Source: Pedobacter sp. SYP-B3415
GTDB taxonomy: Bacteria > Bacteroidota > Bacteroidia > Sphingobacteriales > Sphingobacteriaceae
Assembly (NCBI RefSeq): GCF_004138205.1
Contig: NZ_RXNQ01000034.1
Coordinates: 186,001-250,000, forward strand
Reading direction: 5' to 3'
Length of the DNA: 64,000 bases
Of the stretch, positions 1 to 8,027 are shown piece after piece. How positions within the stretch are numbered: position 1 is the stretch's first letter; each line of letters starts with the position of its first letter. The notes beneath the pieces are model-generated. The model had not been told where the DNA came from and did no database searches. It saw only the letters and a list, made by a program, of their open reading frames with translations. Both the position numbers and the translations under genes were made by a program.

Positions 1-350
1 CGGCACATTTTAACGGACAGCAGGATGTAGCCGATCACGAGACACTGGTACATATTGCAGAAAAGATCGGCCTTGATGCTGCCACGACACGGAATATGCT
101 TGACAGCGACCAGTTTTCAGCCGATGTGCAGCGCGACGTTTATGAAGCACAAAGCCTGGGCATCCGGGGAGTGCCTTATTTCGTGATGGATCGCAAGTAT
201 GGGCTCTCAGGCGCGCAGCCGGTCGCCGCCTTTACTGTGGCCATCCGGCAAAGTTTTGCTGACTGGAAATCACGGCAGCCCAAATCAGCCTTACAAAGTC
301 TTGGTAGTAAAGATGGCCTATCCTGCGATGAAAATGGGTGTACAATTTAA
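1..350 (+). CDS. DsbA family (FrnE-like) oxidoreductase, C-terminal part
   Basis: This is the 3' end of a gene that begins before the window; the frame is open from base 3 to the TAA at 348-350. The visible ~115 residues are helical and contain the motif GIRGVPYFV, the cis-proline loop of thioredoxin-fold DsbA proteins of the FrnE/2-hydroxychromene-carboxylate isomerase type, followed by a final helix (AAFTVAIRQSF). The CxxC or Ser active site would lie upstream and cannot be seen, so whether it is redox active is unknown. The C-terminus ends in a short tail with two cysteines (SCDENGCTI), which resembles a metal- or redox-active tail but is unproven. Its stop overlaps the end of the convergent DUF3820 gene by four bases. 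Confidence 0.8.
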   Translation, partial: AHFNGQQDVADHETLVHIAEKIGLDAATTRNMLDSDQFSADVQRDVYEAQSLGIRGVPYFVMDRKYGLSGAQPVAAFTVAIRQSFADWKSRQPKSALQSLGSKDGLSCDENGCTI

Positions 351-568
351 CGAGATGACCCTTTTAATGGCGTAAGAAGGTATTCCAGGCCATTCAGTTT
401 TATCTCATACATCGTTTGCAGCAGCATGCCTAACCTTCCCGGAGGGAAACCTTTGCTGCTGAACCAGACGAGGTATGACTCGGGCAGGTTGCACAAGAGG
501 GTATCTTTATATTTGCCAAATGGCATTCGCATCCTGACGAGGTCAGTCAGAAGAGTCGTGTCGAACAT
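347..568 (-). CDS. DUF3820 family small protein
   Basis: This 73-residue protein carries the hallmark MPFGKYK near its N-terminus and a short helical C-terminus (LGMLLQTMYEIKLNGL). That matches DUF3820, a family of small bacterial proteins sometimes labelled putative quorum-sensing-regulated virulence factors; the biochemical role is not established. Its ATG lies one base after the stop of the upstream ATPase gene (TAACATG on the minus strand), so the two are very likely translated from one message and may be coupled. It has no signal peptide or membrane segment, so it should be cytoplasmic. Confidence 0.75.
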   Translation of the reverse strand: MFDTTLLTDLVRMRMPFGKYKDTLLCNLPESYLVWFSSKGFPPGRLGMLLQTMYEIKLNGLEYLLTPLKGSSR

Positions 569-569
569 G

Positions 570-1694
570 TTACTGGATAAATTCTAGGTAGTTGTCTTTA
601 TTGATAACAAGAAACGGAACTTGTGGGTAATTTTTTGCAAAAAACACAGGTTTCTTTTTCTGCTTATCGCCCCATTTGAAGTCTGCAGCGAGCAGAACAG
701 CGTTCTGTTTTTCGATCAGGTCGATCTCCTGCTGATCATAAGTGCGCCAGAAAAATATTTCAGCTTTTTTAAGCTCGTAGCTGTTTTTCTTGATTCGCTC
801 TGCAAAACAATAATTTTCCCAGAGCGCACCCATATCGTTCCTGACAGCAGGTAGTCTGAAATCGTTTATAATCGCATTCCGGATTCCATTATCATAAAAG
901 TACCACTTGGATGATTTTGTTACTTCTTTTCGCAGGTTATTACTAAAGCCGCCCACCCGGTAAATAATAAAGACCTTTGCCAGCAGATCAAGGTAACGCT
1001 CAACGGTGTTTTTGCTTAAGCCGAGCTGTCGCGACAACTCATCAGCAGAAACCTCAGCACCAAGCTGAAAAGCGAGCAACCTGAGCAGGTCAAATAACTT
1101 CGAGCTGTTTTTTACCTGTTCATAAATCAAGATATCCTTCAGCAGATAAGATCTGACAAGTTCAATCAGATAATTTTCTTTTTCGGCCAGAGTGCTGAGG
1201 TTAAATAATTCGGGATATGAGCCGTAGATCAGGCGTTCATCCAGGCTTTGCACTGTACGCAGCAAGCTCTCGCCGGCTAATTCAAGTTGCGCAATCGGAT
1301 AAAGATGAAAAGTCATGTTCCTGCCCGTAAGCGGCTCTCCCGCTTTGTTCATCAGATCAAAGGCTGAGGAACCTGTAGCAATAATGGTAAGGTCTTTAAA
1401 CGAATCGATAAATAACTTGAGGACCTGGCCTATCTCTGGGACGGCCTGAGCCTCATCGACGATAAGCAGCCTGATTTGTCCAAGAATCCGGGAATAATTT
1501 GCTGCCGAACGATTTGTTAGCAAAACCTGAGCCTCTTGATCTTCGCCGTTCAACAAGAGATAGGGAACTTTAGCCAGCGCCGCGATTTGTTCAATGAGAA
1601 TGGTTTTACCAACTCTGCGTGTACCGAAAAGCAACAGGACTTTGTTTTTGCCTATTTGTTTCAAAATAACCTCCTGCAACCTGCGAACAATCAT
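570..1694 (-). CDS. AAA family ATPase with DUF4143 C-terminal domain
   Basis: 374 residues from the chosen ATG. A P-loop GTRRVGKT lies at about 24-31 and a Walker B strand LLIVDEAQ at about 76-83, followed by a sensor-like ATGSS at ~107. A winged-helix stretch (QLGLSKNTVERYLDLL) sits in the middle. The C-terminal part matches DUF4143 and contains a PD-(D/E)xK-like pattern, EID then DFK near 338-340, as in restriction-endonuclease folds. The longest ORF begins at 1715, but that start would put the -7 box 1698-1705 inside the gene, so ATG 1694 is preferred. Proteins of this kind are common and multicopy in Bacteroidota and archaea and their function is unknown; a DNA-related role is inference. 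It forms a tight pair with the DUF3820 gene. Confidence 0.85.
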   Translation of the reverse strand: MIVRRLQEVILKQIGKNKVLLLFGTRRVGKTILIEQIAALAKVPYLLLNGEDQEAQVLLTNRSAANYSRILGQIRLLIVDEAQAVPEIGQVLKLFIDSFKDLTIIATGSSAFDLMNKAGEPLTGRNMTFHLYPIAQLELAGESLLRTVQSLDERLIYGSYPELFNLSTLAEKENYLIELVRSYLLKDILIYEQVKNSSKLFDLLRLLAFQLGAEVSADELSRQLGLSKNTVERYLDLLAKVFIIYRVGGFSNNLRKEVTKSSKWYFYDNGIRNAIINDFRLPAVRNDMGALWENYCFAERIKKNSYELKKAEIFFWRTYDQQEIDLIEKQNAVLLAADFKWGDKQKKKPVFFAKNYPQVPFLVINKDNYLEFIQ

Positions 1695-1697
1695 GCA

Positions 1698-1705
1698 CAA
1701 AGATA
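1698..1705 (-). promoter_or_regulatory. -7 box of the AAA ATPase gene
   Basis: An exact TAnnTTTG match (TATCTTTG on the minus strand) lies three bases before the ATG at 1694, so the message would be nearly leaderless. A TTG at 1729-1731 (minus strand) could serve as the -33 element, 23 bases upstream; it lies inside the palindrome 1723-1768. Confidence 0.6.
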
Positions 1706-1722
1706 CAAAAAACATTAATTGA

Positions 1723-1768
1723 GTCAGTCAACTGACTGAATTTAGCTAAATTCAGTCAGTTGACTGAC
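1723..1768. repeat. 46-bp perfect palindrome with nested inverted repeats
   Basis: Two 23-bp arms are perfectly complementary around a central AGCT (centre 1745/1746). Each arm also contains a smaller inverted repeat, AGTCAGT-CA-ACTGACT in the left arm, so cruciform or cloverleaf forms are possible. There is no T-run on the mfd side, which argues against an ordinary intrinsic terminator for mfd. It covers the expected -33 region of the downstream ATPase gene, so an operator is plausible. Confidence 0.9.
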
Positions 1769-1790
1769 GGTATTTTGATTTTAGTGCGGA

Positions 1791-4700
1791 TCAATCAATC
1801 ATAGACAATGTGTCAATGGCATCTTCAACAGTGTTTATATTTTCAAATGCAATGCGAAGTGTATTCTTTACTTCTTTCAAATTGCAGATGCGCGGGTGAT
1901 TCTGGGCAAAAGAAAGAATCTTGCTGAAAGTGGCCGAGTCGAAATACTTTGATTGTTTATCATTCAAAAAGTAGCCGCGTAAGACGTTCTTTTTGAAGCT
2001 TATTTTTTCAAAGCCAAGTTTTTTACCCAGCCACTGCAGCCTGACAACGCTTAGCATAGTTTTAACCTGCGGTGGCACCGGACCAAACCGGTCGGCAAGC
2101 TCTTTTTCAAAACGCATCAGCTCGTTCTCGTCTTCGAGTCTGGACAGCTCTGTATACAGGTTATAACGTTCGGTTATATTAGTAATATAAGCGTCGGGTA
2201 TATACAACTCGAGATCGGTATCAATCTGCGTAAATGAAACAAAAGGGCGCTCGGGTTCATCTTTGAAAAGATCTTTGAATTCGGCATCTTTCAGTTCCTG
2301 GATTGCTTCGTCAAGAATTTTGTGATACATCTCAAACCCAATTTCGGCGATAAAACCGCTTTGCTCGGCGCCGAGCAGGTTCCCGCTGCCGCGGATATCA
2401 AGATCGCGCATGGCCACATTGAAGCCGCTGCCCAGTTCTGAAAATTCTTCAATGGCGCTCAGGCGTTTGCGTGCCTCAGAAGTGAGTGTTGAAAGCGGCG
2501 GCGAAAGCAGGTAACAAAATGCTTTTTTATTGCTTCGGCCTACCCTTCCGCGCATCTGGTGCAGGTCGCTGAGCCCGAAGTGATGTGCCTGGTTAATGAT
2601 GATCGTATTTGCGTTAGGGATATCAAGACCTGCTTCTATAATGGTTGTAGCTACCAGGACGTCCTTATCGCCGCGCACAAAATCGAGCATCACATCTTCA
2701 AGTGCATCGCCGTCCAGCTGGCCATGGGCAATCCCGATCCGGGCCCTGGGAACAAGTTTCTGAATCAAACCACCGAGCTGAGCCAGATCATTGACCCGGT
2801 TATGTATGAAAAAGACCTGTCCATCCCGATCCAGTTCAAATTGTACGGCTTCCTGGATCAGCTTTTCATTAAAAACATGCAGTTCTGTATTCACGGCCTG
2901 TCTGTTTGGCGGCGGGGTATTGATGATAGAAAGATCGCGGGCACCCATCAGCGAAAAATGTAGCGTGCGCGGAATCGGTGTTGCTGTCAGGGTCAGTGTA
3001 TCTACATTAACGCGAAGCGTTTTTAATTTTTCTTTTGCAGATACACCAAACTTCTGCTCTTCATCGATGATCATGATGCCGAGATCTTTAAATTTGACAT
3101 CCTTGCTTAACAGTCGGTGAGTACCAATTACCACATCAACCTTACCCTCGGCCACGGCAGCAAGCGTTTCTTTAATCTGTCTGCTGCTTTTAAAACGGTT
3201 TATGTAATCAACCTTTACCGGAAAGTCTTTCAGGCGCTCTGAAAATGTTTTGTAGTGTTGCAAGGCCAGGATGGTTGTAGGTACAAGCACCGCGGCCTGT
3301 TTGCCATCAACAATTGCTTTAAATGCGGCTCGTATGGCCACTTCGGTCTTACCGAACCCTACATCGCCGCACACCAGCCGGTCCATAGGATGCGGGGCTT
3401 CCATATCTTTTTTTATGTCCTGCGTTGCACGTAACTGGTCGGGTGTATCCTCATAAATGAAAGAAGCTTCCAGCTCGGTTTGAAGATAGGTATCAGGAGA
3501 AAAAGCGGTCCCTGCCTTTGCTTTGCGCACTGCATAAAGTTTGATCAGGTCGCGCGCAATGTCTTTAACTTTTTTTTTAGTGGTTTTTTTGAGCTTATCC
3601 CAGGCATCGGTGCCCAGCTTGTTCATTTTAGGCGCTGTTCCCTCTTTTCCACTATATTTTGCAATGCGGTTCAGCGAATTAATGTTTACATAAAGCAAAT
3701 CATTGTCGGCATAAACCAGCCGAATCATTTCCTGTGTTTTACCGTTTACCTCAACTTTTTCCAGGCCTGCATATTTGCCAATACCATGGTCTATGTGCGT
3801 TACGAAATCGCCGGGCTTCAAATCCCGCAGTTCTTTGAGGGTAATGGCCTGGCTTCTCTGGTATCCCCGTTTCTGTTTGTACTTGTAGTACCGGTCAAAG
3901 ATCTGGTGGTCGGTATAAAAGGCTACATTCATGGCCGGGTCAACGAAACCCTCTCGCAGCGAACTGTTTATAGGGGTAAACTTTGCTGTTTTGTCTATAT
4001 CTTCCAGGATCGCATACAGGCGTTCCTGTTGTTTTCCGGAATCGGTAAAGATGAAATTTACAATTTCTGCTTTTTCGTTTTCCTTAAGATTATGGATGAG
4101 CAGGTTGAAATCTTTGTTAAACGACGGCTGTGGCTTGATCTCGAAGTTGATCACATCTGCCGTGCGGTAGAAAAACTGTTTGCCAAACTCAACAAGATTA
4201 AAATCCTGGAAATGGTCGGCAAGCATCTTGTCATCTGTAAAGGCAAATTTCGGATCGATCCACTCCGGATTTTGCTCCTTGTCTTTTGCCGGCAGCGCTT
4301 TCCAGAGCTCAACCGCTTTTTTATAGCCGCCGCGAACAATGTCAAGCACAAACTCCACATCCTTAAACCAAAGTTGTGTAGCAGGATCAATGTAATCCAG
4401 GATGCTGATGTTATTCTCTGTCAGAAATTTTGACTGTACATTAGGTACAATGGTCAGCGATTTTACCGTATCTACAGACAGCTGGCTTTCAATCTCAAAG
4501 GTGCGGATGCTTTCCACTTCATCGCCGAAAAACTCGACGCGGTAAGGCAGCTCGTGAGAGAAAGAAAAAATATCTACAATGCCACCACGAATCGAAAACT
4601 GGCCCGGGCTGTATACAAAATCACTTCGCTGAAAATCGTACTCCATCAAAAATTCATTGATAAAATCGATACCCAGACGGGTGCCGGTTGCAATTTCGAG

Positions 4701-5129
4701 GGTGTTGCTGGACAGCGATTCCCGGTCAATAACCTTTTCAGCGAGTGCCTCGGGGTAAGAAACGATCAGCCGGCCGTGAGAAGCTTCGTGATTCAGTTCA
4801 TTCAGTACCTCGGCCCTGGCCAGGACATTGGCGGTATCGACCTGCGTAAAATCAAAAGACTTGCGGTAAGATGAAGGGAAAAATAAAGCCGGCTTATCAA
4901 GAATATTTTCCAGGTCAGAATGAAAATACGCAGCCTCTTCCCGGTCAGGAAGCACAAACAGAATAGGCTGATGCAGCAAAAAATAAGATGACAGAGCTAC
5001 AACTGCGTCAGACGAGCCCACCAGACCCTTCAGTTGAACTTTTGCATTTTTACCGGAATTAAGCTTTTGGGCAAGCGAGGTTACGCGGCTATCGGCTTTG
5101 TATCGGTTTAGTAAGTCACGGATGTTCAC
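1791..5129 (-). CDS. mfd: Transcription-repair coupling factor Mfd
   Basis: Mfd removes RNA polymerase stalled at DNA lesions and recruits UvrA. The ~1112-residue product has the full family layout: UvrB-like N-terminal module, RNA-polymerase interaction domain (the GDFVTHIDHGIGKYAGL stretch), RecG-like translocase with Walker A GDVGFGKT, DEEQ box (IIDEEQKFG), TATPIPRTL and MRGRVGRS, and a TRCF C-terminal domain. The longest ORF starts at 5174, but the GTG at 5129 (V-NIRDLLNRY) is a better start: an exact -7 box lies five bases before it, and this gives the usual Bacteroidota length. It is monocistronic and followed by the 46-bp palindrome. Confidence 0.97.
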   Translation of the reverse strand: MNIRDLLNRYKADSRVTSLAQKLNSGKNAKVQLKGLVGSSDAVVALSSYFLLHQPILFVLPDREEAAYFHSDLENILDKPALFFPSSYRKSFDFTQVDTANVLARAEVLNELNHEASHGRLIVSYPEALAEKVIDRESLSSNTLEIATGTRLGIDFINEFLMEYDFQRSDFVYSPGQFSIRGGIVDIFSFSHELPYRVEFFGDEVESIRTFEIESQLSVDTVKSLTIVPNVQSKFLTENNISILDYIDPATQLWFKDVEFVLDIVRGGYKKAVELWKALPAKDKEQNPEWIDPKFAFTDDKMLADHFQDFNLVEFGKQFFYRTADVINFEIKPQPSFNKDFNLLIHNLKENEKAEIVNFIFTDSGKQQERLYAILEDIDKTAKFTPINSSLREGFVDPAMNVAFYTDHQIFDRYYKYKQKRGYQRSQAITLKELRDLKPGDFVTHIDHGIGKYAGLEKVEVNGKTQEMIRLVYADNDLLYVNINSLNRIAKYSGKEGTAPKMNKLGTDAWDKLKKTTKKKVKDIARDLIKLYAVRKAKAGTAFSPDTYLQTELEASFIYEDTPDQLRATQDIKKDMEAPHPMDRLVCGDVGFGKTEVAIRAAFKAIVDGKQAAVLVPTTILALQHYKTFSERLKDFPVKVDYINRFKSSRQIKETLAAVAEGKVDVVIGTHRLLSKDVKFKDLGIMIIDEEQKFGVSAKEKLKTLRVNVDTLTLTATPIPRTLHFSLMGARDLSIINTPPPNRQAVNTELHVFNEKLIQEAVQFELDRDGQVFFIHNRVNDLAQLGGLIQKLVPRARIGIAHGQLDGDALEDVMLDFVRGDKDVLVATTIIEAGLDIPNANTIIINQAHHFGLSDLHQMRGRVGRSNKKAFCYLLSPPLSTLTSEARKRLSAIEEFSELGSGFNVAMRDLDIRGSGNLLGAEQSGFIAEIGFEMYHKILDEAIQELKDAEFKDLFKDEPERPFVSFTQIDTDLELYIPDAYITNITERYNLYTELSRLEDENELMRFEKELADRFGPVPPQVKTMLSVVRLQWLGKKLGFEKISFKKNVLRGYFLNDKQSKYFDSATFSKILSFAQNHPRICNLKEVKNTLRIAFENINTVEDAIDTLSMID

Positions 5130-5134
5130 TGCTG

Positions 5135-5142
5135 CAAATTTA
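5135..5142 (-). promoter_or_regulatory. -7 box of mfd
   Basis: TAAATTTG on the minus strand, an exact TAnnTTTG, five bases upstream of the proposed GTG start at 5129. It decides between that GTG and the longer ATG-started ORF, which would place the promoter inside the coding region. Confidence 0.55.
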
Positions 5143-5205
5143 ACGTTTATATTTATAATTGTACCCTGTAACAAAGCCTGCTATAGAATACTCTAAAAAT
5201 TGTAA

Positions 5206-5508
5206 ATGAAAGCGATCAGAACCGGAACCGCAGAACTCATTTTCTGGCTTACAGGCCTAACAATCCTGTTCTTCTCAGATCCGCACCAGCATCATTATTC
5301 AGTGTGTGTGCTGGCAAATATGGGTTTTGAATCCTGGTGCCCGGGATGCGGGATCGGCCGTTCAATTGCCCTGCTCATGCATGGGGAATTTGCTGAAAGT
5401 TTCAGCATGCACTGGTTCGGAATGCCGGCACTGCTTATCCTGCTGCATCGCATTTTTACACTGATAAGAAAGAGAAATTCAAGGGAATTGTTTAACGCAA
5501 AATTATAA
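5206..5508 (+). CDS. DUF2752 family membrane protein
   Basis: A 100-residue protein with two hydrophobic segments (about 10-28 and 65-85) flanking the motif CPGCGIGRS, which defines DUF2752. The family is small, integral to the inner membrane, and of unknown function; the paired cysteines suggest metal or redox chemistry but this is unproven. It is divergent from mfd and is followed after four bases by the TM2-domain gene, an arrangement often seen in Bacteroidota, so the two are probably one operon. Confidence 0.85.
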   Translation: MKAIRTGTAELIFWLTGLTILFFSDPHQHHYSVCVLANMGFESWCPGCGIGRSIALLMHGEFAESFSMHWFGMPALLILLHRIFTLIRKRNSRELFNAKL

Positions 5509-5512
5509 AGTA

Positions 5513-5881
5513 ATGGAAATGTATCAATCACCTCTGATGTCATTACCGGGCATCACACCGGAGGAATATTCATATCTTCAGCAGGCTACGACGGGCCTGA
5601 ATGAACAGCAGATGCGCGCATTTTTGATGATCTATTCAGGAAAAAGAAAAAATCCGTCAGACATGCTGCTGTTTTGCTTACTCGGTCTGTTCATTGTACC
5701 AGGCCTGCAGCGCTTCATAATCAACCAGATCGGAATGGGTATTCTGTACCTGTTTACCATCGGTCTGTGTTTTATTGGCTCGATCGTTGACCTGGTCAAC
5801 CATAAGCAGCTCGCTATGGAATACAACCAGAAAATGGCATTTGAGAGTCTCCAGATGATCCGCTTTAGCGAAATGAGATAA
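5513..5881 (+). CDS. TM2 domain-containing protein
   Basis: 122 residues with a hydrophilic N-terminal ~45 residues and then the TM2 pattern: a first membrane helix (LLFCLLGLFIVPGLQRF), the turn residues NQIGMG, and a second helix (ILYLFTIGLCFIGSIVDLV). TM2 proteins are small helical-hairpin membrane proteins without an agreed function. It sits between the DUF2752 gene (4-bp gap) and the Nif3-like gene (10-bp gap) and is probably cotranscribed with both. Confidence 0.8.
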   Translation: MEMYQSPLMSLPGITPEEYSYLQQATTGLNEQQMRAFLMIYSGKRKNPSDMLLFCLLGLFIVPGLQRFIINQIGMGILYLFTIGLCFIGSIVDLVNHKQLAMEYNQKMAFESLQMIRFSEMR

Positions 5882-5891
5882 AAATAAACGC

Positions 5892-6986
5892 GTGAAAGTA
5901 ACAGAGCTTACCAGTTTTTTAGAACAGATCGCTCCGCGCGATTACCAGGAAAGTTATGATAATGCAGGTCTGATTACCGGCGATCCGGCATTGGAGATAA
6001 CCGGTGTACTGGTGTCGCTTGACTGTACAGAAGCCATTTTGGATGAGGCCATCAGCTCGGGCTGCAATGTAATCGTTTCTCATCACCCGATCATTTTTAA
6101 GGGTTTGAAGAGTCTGACAGGTAAAACCTATGTAGAGCGTGTAATCATCAAAGCGATACGCCATAACCTGGCTGTCTACGCGATACACACGAATCTCGAC
6201 AGTGTACATACCGGTGTAAACAAGCGGATATCAGACAGGCTGGGTCTCTCAGGTACAATGGTCCTGCAACCGAAAGCAGGGCTGCTGCGAAAACTGGTAA
6301 CCTACTGTCCGCAGGCTCATGCCACCCAGCTGCGCGAGGCGCTTTTCAAAGCTGGAGCCGGAAACATCGGAAACTATAGCTCCTGCAGTTTCAATCAGGA
6401 CGGCGTCGGTACCTTTTTAGGCAACGCGGACACAAAACCCTTTGCAGGTGAACCTGGCAGGTTGCAACATGAACCGGAAACACGTATTGAAACTGTGTTT
6501 AGTGCTCATGATGAGCGAAAAGTGATCCTGGCGCTACTCGAACACCATCCCTATGAGGAAGTTGCTTACGACATCTTCAGGATTGAAAATACGCATCCGC
6601 AGGTCGGCTCCGGTATGGTGGGCTGGTTAGCTGAACCCCTGCAACCCGCAGATTTCCTAAGTATATTAAAGCGGAACATGCAAACCGGGATGGTAAGACA
6701 TACTGCATTCATGCAGCGGCCAATCAGAAAAGTTGCGGTATGCGGCGGATCGGGCAGTTTCCTGCTTCAGGCAGCCATTGCAGCGGGCGCAGATGCTTTC
6801 GTTACTGCAGATTTCAAATACCATGAATTTTTTGACGCCGACGGGAAAATACTCATTGCCGACATCGGTCACTTTGAGAGCGAACAGTTTACATCAGACC
6901 TGCTGGTCGGGATGCTAAGCGAACGGTTCAACACATTAAGGGTTGAAAAAACGCAGCAAAGCACCAATCCGGTCTTCTATTTTTAG
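5892..6986 (+). CDS. Nif3-like dinuclear metal centre protein (YqfO type)
   Basis: The 364-residue product begins at a GTG (KVTELTSFLEQIAP). It shows the Nif3/YbgI metal-site motifs: SHHPIIFKGLKSL around 65-78, HTNLDS near 100, and near the C-terminus DIGHFESEQF, which together bind two metal ions. The extra central segment (~130-240, with HPYEEVAYDI) is the PII/CutA-like insert of the longer YqfO branch. GTP cyclohydrolase 1 type 2 is the name often given, but the activity is not firmly shown for the family. It is third in a run with the DUF2752 and TM2 genes; the next gene has its own promoter. Confidence 0.92.
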   Translation: MKVTELTSFLEQIAPRDYQESYDNAGLITGDPALEITGVLVSLDCTEAILDEAISSGCNVIVSHHPIIFKGLKSLTGKTYVERVIIKAIRHNLAVYAIHTNLDSVHTGVNKRISDRLGLSGTMVLQPKAGLLRKLVTYCPQAHATQLREALFKAGAGNIGNYSSCSFNQDGVGTFLGNADTKPFAGEPGRLQHEPETRIETVFSAHDERKVILALLEHHPYEEVAYDIFRIENTHPQVGSGMVGWLAEPLQPADFLSILKRNMQTGMVRHTAFMQRPIRKVAVCGGSGSFLLQAAIAAGADAFVTADFKYHEFFDADGKILIADIGHFESEQFTSDLLVGMLSERFNTLRVEKTQQSTNPVFYF

Positions 6987-7113
6987 CATCATGTTCGCGC
7001 GGTTGAATCAGATTCTTTGACGTTGTCTTCCGGGAGGTATCCCTGTCATGCGATGCTTTGACACTGAATAGATTAGCATCATCCTTTTCAGGGATAAATT
7101 CAGAAATTTTTGC

Positions 7114-7121
7114 TAACTTTG
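7114..7121 (+). promoter_or_regulatory. -7 box of the zinc-ribbon gene
   Basis: TAACTTTG, an exact TAnnTTTG, 44 bases upstream of the ATG at 7166 in the 179-bp gap after the Nif3-like gene. It lies inside the longer ORF that could start at 7058, which argues for the shorter gene. Confidence 0.5.
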
Positions 7122-7165
7122 CAATCCGTTTACCGGAGGAGATACACACCATAATTAGTATATTA

Positions 7166-7909
7166 ATGGAACAAACCGTAGAACAGAAGCTTAAAGCTTT
7201 ATACGAACTGCAAAACATTCACACAAAAATTGACAAGATACGCCAGGTTCGCGGCGAGCTTCCTATGGAAGTTTCCGATCTGGAGGACGATGTTGCCGGC
7301 CTGGAAACCCGTATCCAAAAAATAAAATCTGAGCTTGATGAGTTGGAAGATTCGATCGTGAATCGTAAAAACACCATCAAAGAAGCGCAGAACCTAATCA
7401 AAAAGTACGATACCCAGCTTAAGGAAGTAAAGAACAACCGCGAATACGATGCCTTGACAAAAGAAATCGAAATTCAGGGTCTGGACATCCAGGTATCTGA
7501 GAAAAAGATCAAAGAACATGGCTTTGAGATTAATTCAAAGACCGAGATCTATGAAGCTGCGCTGGCAGAACTGGAAGGTCGCAGAAAAGATCTGGAAGTA
7601 AAAAAATCAGAACTTGACGTGATTACTGGTGAAACGGAGATCGAAGAGCAGGAATTGATTAAAAAAGGCGAGCAGGCAGAAACGCAGATCGAAGAACGGT
7701 TGCTTACAGCTTATACCCGTCTGCGCAGAAACGCAAACAACGGGCTTGCAGTTGTAACCATTGACCGTGATTCATGTTCAGGTTGTTTTAACCAGATTCC
7801 ACCTCAGCGTCAGCTGGACATCCGCCAGCGTAAGAAAATCATCGTTTGCGAGCATTGCGGTCGCATTCTTGTAGATGAGGCGCTTACTCATGAAGTAGCA
7901 GAAGCGTAG
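7166..7909 (+). CDS. C4-type zinc ribbon, coiled-coil protein (DUF164/zf-RING_7)
   Basis: 247 residues: a long antiparallel coiled coil (roughly 5-180, rich in Glu/Lys/Leu) followed by a zinc ribbon with CSGC and CEHC pairs (the C-SGC-FNQIPP ... VCEHCGRIL motif). This is the typical layout of the widespread DUF164 family, which is thought to bind nucleic acid or a translation partner; the exact role is unknown. The start at 7166 (MEQTVEQKLKAL) is chosen because the alternative start at 7058 precedes the promoter box. A strong terminator follows at 7932. Confidence 0.92.
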   Translation: MEQTVEQKLKALYELQNIHTKIDKIRQVRGELPMEVSDLEDDVAGLETRIQKIKSELDELEDSIVNRKNTIKEAQNLIKKYDTQLKEVKNNREYDALTKEIEIQGLDIQVSEKKIKEHGFEINSKTEIYEAALAELEGRRKDLEVKKSELDVITGETEIEEQELIKKGEQAETQIEERLLTAYTRLRRNANNGLAVVTIDRDSCSGCFNQIPPQRQLDIRQRKKIIVCEHCGRILVDEALTHEVAEA

Positions 7910-7931
7910 GCTTCAGCATCAGCATACAACT

Positions 7932-7961
7932 GGCCCGGCAAATTTGCCGGGCCTTTTTTTT
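7932..7961 (+). terminator. Intrinsic terminator after the zinc-ribbon gene
   Basis: A perfect 22-bp palindrome (GGCCCGGCAAA / TTTGCCGGGCC, 7932-7953) is followed directly by eight T residues. It ends the transcript that began upstream of 7166. Confidence 0.92.
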
Positions 7962-8027
7962 GCGCTGCAAAACATCGTACCTGTTTTTGCGTTTGATTAC
8001 ATTTAGATAATAATCCAAGCCACGTAC

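Noticed and set aside
1723..1768. Terminal inverted repeat of an insertion sequence or a MITE
   Set aside because: There is no transposase, no flanking target duplication, and the element is one continuous palindrome rather than two separated ends; no second copy was noticed in the window.
3480..4433. A 317-codon open frame on the plus strand inside mfd
   Set aside because: It is antisense to conserved Mfd sequence, has no recognisable motif, and is one of several shadow frames that GC-rich third positions produce here (others at 12174-12869, 32927-33658 and 26516-27055).
5130..5174. Extension of mfd to an ATG at 5174
   Set aside because: The extra 15 residues would contain the -7 box at 5135-5142 and do not resemble Mfd.
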